Assembly (NCBI GenBank): GCA_947448105.1
Contig: CANFNE010000014.1
Location: 1 to 19,370 of the forward strand
Direction of reading: 5' to 3'
Source: Burkholderiales bacterium
Lineage (GTDB): Bacteria; Pseudomonadota; Gammaproteobacteria; Burkholderiales; Burkholderiaceae_C
DNA length: 19,370 nt
Within the stretch, counting starts at the first letter, position 1. Each line of letters opens with the position of its first letter. The position numbers and the translations under genes are program-made. Positions 15,357 through 19,370 of this stretch are shown one piece after another. The notes under the pieces were generated by a model. It did no database searches. It was not told the DNA's origin and saw only the letters and a program-made list of their open reading frames with translations.

Positions 15357-15665
15357 TCAGTCGGTACGCGCCAACAAGGTGTCCAGGTTGTGCAGCAACT
15401 CGGCCTCTATCCGGTGTTTGAAGGTGCCGAGCAAAAACCCGAGCTTGACCTCCAAAACAAATCGCTCGGGCGTAACGCGCAGCGTGCCCTGCGCACCGGT
15501 GCGCTTGAAATGCCACACATTTTCTCCCTCGGGGCTTGCGGCGAGCGGTGCGTACTGGGTTTGCATGCCGAATTCGTCTTGGGCGGACTGCGCCCAGGCC
15601 TTGGCCATCGCCTGCGCCTTGGGCAAGGACAAACCATGGGTGCGGTCAATATGGATCTGGGGCAC
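15357..15665 (-). CDS. Polyhydroxyalkanoate system small protein (PHA_gran_rgn family)
   Basis: 102-residue protein of the polyhydroxyalkanoic acid system family (PF09650 type), found in polyester-storing proteobacteria and thought to be associated with granules. Start PQIHIDRTHGLSLPKAQAMAKAWA (2-25) and the later LRVTPERFVLEVKLGFLLGTFKHRIEAEL are characteristic of the family. The GTG at 15665 is a good start, with GGAG seven bases upstream. The biochemical role of the family is not established. It lies divergently from the DUF1840 gene with 47 bases between, and about 100 bases before manC on the same strand. Its function is unrelated to the polysaccharide locus. Confidence 0.88.
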   Translation of the reverse strand: MPQIHIDRTHGLSLPKAQAMAKAWAQSAQDEFGMQTQYAPLAASPEGENVWHFKRTGAQGTLRVTPERFVLEVKLGFLLGTFKHRIEAELLHNLDTLLARTD

Positions 15666-15712
15666 GGTAACACTCCAACAAAGGCGGGCAAAGCGCGTAT
15701 GCTGGCGCCACC

Positions 15713-16045
15713 ATGATTTACAAATTCAAATCCAAAGCCGCCGGCGACCTGATTATGTTGCAGCCCAACGGCGCATCCATCCTCAAAATCATTGGCAAGG
15801 GCGACGCGTCCCAGCTTCAACAGGGCATTTTGCAGCCCGAAGAAATGGCGCCAGCCATTGCCGCTCTGCAAGCGGCGGTGGCGCTAGAGGAAAGCGCCCG
15901 CGCCGAGCAGGTGGCACTGGCCCGCGAACAGGGCCAAGTGCCCCCCCCTGCGCCCGCCGTAGGTTTGCGCCAACGCAGCCTGCCCTTTATTCAAATGGCG
16001 CAGCGTTGCCTGGACGCCAAAAAAGAAATCGTCTGGGGCGTGTAG
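15713..16045 (+). CDS. DUF1840 family protein
   Basis: 110-residue conserved protein of unknown function, typical of Burkholderiales. The N-terminus MIYKFKSKAAGDLIMLQPNGASILKIIGK matches DUF1840, and the C-terminus LRQRSLPFIQMAQRCLDAKKEIVWGV is the other conserved block. A variable Ala/Pro/Gln-rich stretch (about 60-83) joins them. It is small, without signal peptide or membrane segment, so probably cytoplasmic. It is the only plus-strand gene here and is divergent from the PHA-family gene; a weak TATGCT at 15699-15704 might be its -10. There is no good Shine-Dalgarno sequence. No function is claimed. Confidence 0.88.
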   Translation: MIYKFKSKAAGDLIMLQPNGASILKIIGKGDASQLQQGILQPEEMAPAIAALQAAVALEESARAEQVALAREQGQVPPPAPAVGLRQRSLPFIQMAQRCLDAKKEIVWGV

Positions 16046-16073
16046 CCCGAGACGATCTCTGCAAGGGTAGACA

Positions 16074-16096
16074 GTGCCACAGCCCTGCTGCGGCAC
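16074..16096. terminator. Candidate hairpin between convergent genes
   Basis: GTGCC-A-CAGC pairs with GCTG-C-GGCAC around a CCT loop (one A/C mismatch). It lies between the 3' ends of the DUF1840 gene (16045) and the Bug receptor gene (16113), where a bidirectional terminator is expected. No T-run follows on either strand, so it may only act as a 3'-end stabiliser. Confidence 0.3.
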
Positions 16097-16112
16097 GCAC
16101 AAACCGGGGCGC

Positions 16113-17084
16113 TTAGTCGATGTATTCCTTGGCAGCCGCGATCACAGGGCTCCACTTGGCGATTTCGGCGGCGACAAATTTCTTGTGCTCGGCGGGCTCC
16201 ACGCGTTTGTCGGTGACCACTACTGCGCCCAGCGCTTCCTGCTTCTTGATGAAATCGGGGTCTTTCAGCGCCACTTTCAAAGCATGGTTGATCTTGGCCA
16301 ACACGTCCGCTGGCGTGCCCTTAGGCGCATACAAACCGTGCCAGATCGTCACCTCAAAACCTTTAAGACCCGACTCCTGCAGGGTCGGCAGGTCTTTCAG
16401 AGCCGGCGTGGTCAGCCGCTTGGCGGTGGTTACCCCAAAAGCCAGCACTTTCTTGGCCTCAATTTGGGTCGTCGTGTTGGTGGTTTGGTCGCACATCAGG
16501 TCAATCTGGCCACCGATCAAATCGGTCATGGCGGGCGCCGTGCCCTTGTAGGGGATGGACGCCATGTCAATTTGAACCGCATTTTGGAACATCAAGCCAC
16601 ACAAATGAGAGGCTGAACCGACCCCAGCATTGCCAAGGTTGATCTTGCCTTTGTTGGCATTGAGCCAATCGCGAAATTCCTTGAAATTCTTGGCTGGCAT
16701 GCTCGGCTTGGCAATCACAGTCATGGGCACATCGTTGATCATGCCCAGGTATTCAAAGTCATTTTCTACGTTAAAAGGCATTTTGCGCAGCAGATTGGGC
16801 ATGCTGGCCATTGCGATGTGGTTGAGCAAAATGGTGTAGCCGTCAGGCGCCGCCTTGGCGACTTTGTTGGATCCGATGGAACTACCCGCACCCAGTACGT
16901 TGTCGATGATGATGCTGACCTCACCCAAGGGTTTGCGCATGGCCTCCGCCAGATCGCGCGCCACGCGGTCCGTCGGGCCGCCAGCCGCGAAGGGCACGAC
17001 GATGGAAATGGGTTTGGACGGGTAGGTGTCTGCAAAGGCAAAAACGCAGGACAGTGCGGCCATAAGGGCGGCCAGTTTTTTCAT
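16113..17084 (-). CDS. Bug-family (tripartite tricarboxylate transporter) substrate-binding protein
   Basis: Periplasmic solute receptor of the Bug/TctC family, 323 residues, the normal length. ATG 17084 has AGGAG seven bases upstream; the open frame to 17201 is not used. A signal peptide is clear (MKKLAALMAALSCVFAFA, likely cut after Ala18). The mature chain has the family signatures YPSKPISIVVPFAAGGPTDRVAR (21-43), AAPDGYTILL, and NLGNAGVGSASHLCGLMFQNAVQIDMASIPYKGTAPAMTDLIGGQIDLMCD in the ligand-binding half. Bug receptors bind carboxylates, amino acids or aromatic acids. No TctA/TctB membrane subunits are nearby, so it is an orphan receptor, common in Burkholderiales. It follows the CoA ligase gene by 138 bases. 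Confidence 0.95.
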   Translation of the reverse strand: MKKLAALMAALSCVFAFADTYPSKPISIVVPFAAGGPTDRVARDLAEAMRKPLGEVSIIIDNVLGAGSSIGSNKVAKAAPDGYTILLNHIAMASMPNLLRKMPFNVENDFEYLGMINDVPMTVIAKPSMPAKNFKEFRDWLNANKGKINLGNAGVGSASHLCGLMFQNAVQIDMASIPYKGTAPAMTDLIGGQIDLMCDQTTNTTTQIEAKKVLAFGVTTAKRLTTPALKDLPTLQESGLKGFEVTIWHGLYAPKGTPADVLAKINHALKVALKDPDFIKKQEALGAVVVTDKRVEPAEHKKFVAAEIAKWSPVIAAAKEYID

Positions 17085-17222
17085 CGAAAGCTCCTGAAAA
17101 ATAAAAGTGCAGTCTAGCGCCATTGGGGCCGCCTTCCCATCCGTGTAAGTACCCAGCTGGTCGACCCGTTCAAGCCTGAGCGCATTGAAGGCCAGCTGCA
17201 AGGCTGCGCGATCGACCGCCCG

Positions 17223-18476
17223 CTACTGGTAACTGCGCGCGTCCTCAATGACCTTGCCATCGTTGGGCAGACTGCCCGGGGCGCTGAGTTCCACCGCCGC
17301 GCGCAGCTTGGTCACATCGCGCACGGCTTCTGCCAGGCGCTCGGCCAGGCCGTCGGCGGCAGAGCCACTTTCGACCTTGAGGGTCATTACGTCTTGGGCC
17401 ATGGCGCCGCTGACCACCAGGCGCGCGCGCAGCACTTCGGGAAAGCGCTTGGCAATCTGGTCCACCTGCTCGGGGTGCACAAACATGCCCCGGATTTTGG
17501 TGGTCTGGTCGGCGCGGCCCATCCAGCCTTTGATACGCAGATTGCTGCGCCCGGTGGGGCACGGCCCGGCCAACACCGCCGACAGGTCGCCGGTACCAAA
17601 GCGCACCAGCGGGTAGGCCGGGTTCAGCGTGGTAACCACCACCTCGCCGACTTCGCCCACCGCCACCGGGTCGCCGGTCCCGGGGCGCACGATCTCCAAA
17701 ATCACACCTTCGTCCACTACCAGGCCCTGGCGGGCGGCAGTCTCGTAGGCAATCAGGCCCACATCGGCGGTGGCGTAGCACTGGTAGGCGTCTACGCCTT
17801 GGGCTGTCATCCAGTCGCGCAAAGACGGGGGGAATGCCTCACCCGAAACCAGCGCTTTGCGCAGGCTGGGCAGGGGCACGCCCAGCTCCAGCGCTTTTTC
17901 CACGATGATTTTCAGAAAACTCGGCGTGCCGATATAGCCCGCCGGTTGCAGCTCGGCCATGGCGCTGACCTGTTGCTCGGTCTGGCCTGTGCCGCCCGCA
18001 AACACGGTGCAACCCAGCGCATGGGCGCCGGTTTCCATCATCGACCCCGCCGGGGTGAAGTGGTAGCTAAAGCAGTTGTGGATCAGCTCGCCCGCGCGAA
18101 AACCAGCGGCAAACATGGCGCGCGCCATGCGCCAGTAGTCGGCGCCCCGCCCTTCGGGCTCGTAAATCGTGCCGGGACTGGCAAACACGCGCGGCATGGA
18201 CGCGCCAAAACCCAGGGCGCTAAAGCCCCCAAACACATTGCCGCCGGCCGCGCGCGCTGCTTTTTGCTGTTCGAGCAAGGCGTGTTTGCGGATCACCGGC
18301 AGCGTGGCGAGGCCCTCCCGCGAGGTGATGGCATCCGCGTCAATGTGCGCCAACGACTGCGCAAAGGCCGGAGCATTTGCTTTGGCGTGGGCAATCTGCG
18401 CAGGCAAAGCTGCCAGCAGTGCGGCCTCGCGCGCGGCTGGGGCGCGGTGTTCCAGCGCGTCGTAGTGGTCTGACAT
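17223..18476 (-). CDS. PaaK-like acyl/aryl-CoA ligase (ANL superfamily)
   Basis: AMP-forming CoA ligase related to phenylacetate-CoA ligase, 417 residues. Late core motifs fit the family: SGE (211-213), YATADVGLIAYE (234-245), VRFGTGDLSA (291-300, with the ATP-ribose Asp), GWMGRADQTTKIRGMFVHPEQV (317-338, hinge and C-domain entry), and a C-terminal GKVIEDAR with the conserved lysine. The P-loop is unusual: where PaaK has an SSGTTG-type sequence, this protein has ASPGTIYEPEG (99-109). ATG 18476 has GAAGGA about six bases upstream and starts 17 bases after the livF stop, so it is co-transcribed with the transporter. It probably activates the acid imported by that system. Substrate is unknown; loss of ligase activity cannot be excluded. 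Confidence 0.87.
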   Translation of the reverse strand: MSDHYDALEHRAPAAREAALLAALPAQIAHAKANAPAFAQSLAHIDADAITSREGLATLPVIRKHALLEQQKAARAAGGNVFGGFSALGFGASMPRVFASPGTIYEPEGRGADYWRMARAMFAAGFRAGELIHNCFSYHFTPAGSMMETGAHALGCTVFAGGTGQTEQQVSAMAELQPAGYIGTPSFLKIIVEKALELGVPLPSLRKALVSGEAFPPSLRDWMTAQGVDAYQCYATADVGLIAYETAARQGLVVDEGVILEIVRPGTGDPVAVGEVGEVVVTTLNPAYPLVRFGTGDLSAVLAGPCPTGRSNLRIKGWMGRADQTTKIRGMFVHPEQVDQIAKRFPEVLRARLVVSGAMAQDVMTLKVESGSAADGLAERLAEAVRDVTKLRAAVELSAPGSLPNDGKVIEDARSYQ

Positions 18477-18493
18477 ACGGTGTCCTTCGTGGT

Positions 18494-19303
18494 TTATGCC
18501 AGCCAGCGCTTGCGCCGTTTGTAGCTTTTGACGTCTTTGAAACTCTTGCGCTCGCCGCCGCCCACGCCCAGGTAGAACTCCTTGACGTCTTCGTTGCTCG
18601 CCAGGTCGCTGGCCGCGCCGTCCATCACCACCCGACCGGACTCCATGATGTAGCCGTAGTCGGCGTAGCGCAGCGCCATATTGGTGTTTTGCTCGGCCAG
18701 CAAGAAGGTGACTTTTTCTTTGGCATTGAGGTCTTTGACAATCTCAAACACCTCTTCGACGATTTGCGGCGCCAGGCCCATGGACGGCTCGTCGAGCAGC
18801 ACCATGCTGGGGTTGGCCATCAGCGCGCGTCCAATGGCGCACATCTGCTGTTCGCCACCCGATGTGTACGCCGCCTGGCTGGCGCGCCGGGTCTTGAGCC
18901 GGGGGAAATAGGCGTAGACCTTTTCCAAGTTAGCCTCCACCTCGGCCTTGTTTTTGCGGGTGTAGCCGCCGGTCAGCAAGTTTTCCTCGATGGTCAGGTG
19001 GGCAAAGCAGTGGCGACCCTCCATGACCTGCACCACGCCGCGCTGCACCAGGTCGGCGGGTGACAGGTTCTCGATGCGCTCACCACGCAGCTCGATGCTG
19101 CCTTTGGTCACCGCACCGCGCTCGCCAGCCAGCAAGTTGCTGATAGCACGCAAGGTCGTGGTTTTGCCCGCGCCATTGCCGCCCAGGATGGCCACGATGC
19201 CGCCTTCGGGCACCTGCAGCGATACGCCCTTCAGCACCAGGATCACGTGGTTGTAGATGACCTCGATGCCGTTGACGTTGAGAACGATGTTCCGTGTTTC
19301 CAT
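18494..19303 (-). CDS. livF: LivF-type ABC transporter ATP-binding protein
   Basis: ATPase subunit of a branched-chain-amino-acid-type (HAAT) ABC importer, cytoplasmic face of the inner membrane. Walker A GGNGAGKTT is at 41-49, the Q-loop region at VQVMEGRHCFAHLTIEENL (91-109), the signature at TSGGEQQM (147-154, Thr in place of the usual Leu), Walker B at MVLLDEPSMGLAP (167-179), and the switch region at LLAEQNTNMAL. At 269 residues it is about 30 longer than classical LivF, with a basic tail ending KSYKRRKRWLA. AAAGG lies just upstream of the ATG. With the CoA ligase gene directly downstream, the operon probably imports an organic acid (for example aromatic or branched) rather than an amino acid; this is inference. 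Other transporter subunits should lie beyond 19370. Confidence 0.95.
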   Translation of the reverse strand: METRNIVLNVNGIEVIYNHVILVLKGVSLQVPEGGIVAILGGNGAGKTTTLRAISNLLAGERGAVTKGSIELRGERIENLSPADLVQRGVVQVMEGRHCFAHLTIEENLLTGGYTRKNKAEVEANLEKVYAYFPRLKTRRASQAAYTSGGEQQMCAIGRALMANPSMVLLDEPSMGLAPQIVEEVFEIVKDLNAKEKVTFLLAEQNTNMALRYADYGYIMESGRVVMDGAASDLASNEDVKEFYLGVGGGERKSFKDVKSYKRRKRWLA

Positions 19304-19315
19304 CTTCTGCCTTTA

Positions 19316-19345
19316 CCAATCGAAAGGCCCCGGCCTTTCGATTGG
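19316..19345. repeat. Perfect 14-bp inverted repeat upstream of livF
   Basis: CCAATCGAAAGGCC (19316-19329) is followed by CC and its exact reverse complement (19332-19345). In livF mRNA this strong hairpin ends only a few bases before the ribosome site. There is no T-run on the minus strand, so it is not a classical terminator. Such intercistronic hairpins can stabilise mRNA or set subunit ratios. Confidence 0.8.
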
Positions 19346-19361
19346 CGGATCTTCGATCCGC
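19345..19361. repeat. Second perfect hairpin adjoining the first
   Basis: GCGGATC (19345-19351), loop TTC, then GATCCGC (19355-19361): a 7-bp perfect stem directly joined to the larger inverted repeat. Two stems in tandem recall REP-like palindromes, but no second copy is present in this window, so repeat status is untested. Confidence 0.65.
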
Positions 19362-19370
19362 TGCCCCTCC

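Noticed and set aside
14286..16116. Long plus-strand open frames (476 and 435 codons) opposite manC
   Set aside because: They run antisense across manC and the PHA-family gene, into the DUF1840 gene in another frame, and have no recognisable domain.
17394..18473. Plus-strand frame of 359 codons opposite the CoA ligase
   Set aside because: Antisense shadow; the minus-strand protein has clear adenylate-forming motifs and a good ribosome site.
1..19370. CRISPR array, IS elements, integrase, toxin-antitoxin or phage-defence genes
   Set aside because: Looked for on both strands; no regularly spaced repeats, transposase or integrase motifs, or typical defence domains were seen.

Overview
The window looks like chromosomal DNA of a betaproteobacterium, most likely Burkholderiales/Comamonadaceae (Rhodoferax-, Polaromonas- or Acidovorax-like). 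The reasons are a Bug-family solute receptor, a polyhydroxyalkanoate granule-associated small protein, a DUF1840 protein, a beta-type H-NS-like protein, and flanks of about 62% GC. This is inference from gene content; no rRNA or tRNA is present. Almost every gene is on the minus strand, so transcription runs from high to low coordinates; the DUF1840 gene (15713-16045) is the only plus-strand gene.

Region A (1-1922): the 5' two thirds of an acyl-CoA dehydrogenase gene, cut by the window edge, preceded by a TetR-family regulator with a palindromic operator-like site just upstream of its start. Region B (1986-2867): argB, arginine biosynthesis. Region C (2920-15254): a surface-polysaccharide locus (O-antigen or capsule). 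In transcription order it holds manC, the flippase wzx, an FkbM methyltransferase, a GT2-like protein, a zinc-ribbon methyltransferase, a GT4 glycosyltransferase, gmd, a GT2 glycosyltransferase, an NDP-sugar epimerase/reductase, a PglC-type phosphoglycosyl transferase, an H-NS-like gene with its own -10 and terminator, and a WbpM/PglF-type 4,6-dehydratase. Region D (15357-16045): a divergent pair of small conserved genes. Region E (16113-19370): an orphan Bug receptor, a PaaK-like CoA ligase and livF, the last two forming the end of a branched-chain-amino-acid-type ABC transporter operon.

How the polysaccharide genes fit together (inference from families): ManC makes GDP-mannose, and Gmd converts it to GDP-4-keto-6-deoxymannose. 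Separately, the WbpM-type enzyme makes UDP-4-keto-6-deoxy-GlcNAc, the SDR enzyme probably reduces it to a UDP-6-deoxy-HexNAc, and the PglC-type enzyme loads that sugar phosphate on undecaprenyl phosphate. The glycosyltransferases extend the unit, two methyltransferases may decorate it, and Wzx flips it. No polymerase (wzy), chain-length regulator, ligase or reductase for the Gmd product is seen here.

The middle of the cassette (about 6.9-13.8 kb) is clearly richer in A+T than the flanks, as is usual for exchangeable O-antigen cassettes. No IS element, CRISPR, integrase or RNA gene was recognised. No gene-free stretch exceeds 300 bases; the longest gap (4792-4992) holds a strong terminator. 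I see no clearly new defence or mobile system. The most notable points are the H-NS gene inside the initiation module, the CoA ligase with an atypical P-loop next to livF, and the tandem perfect hairpins before livF.
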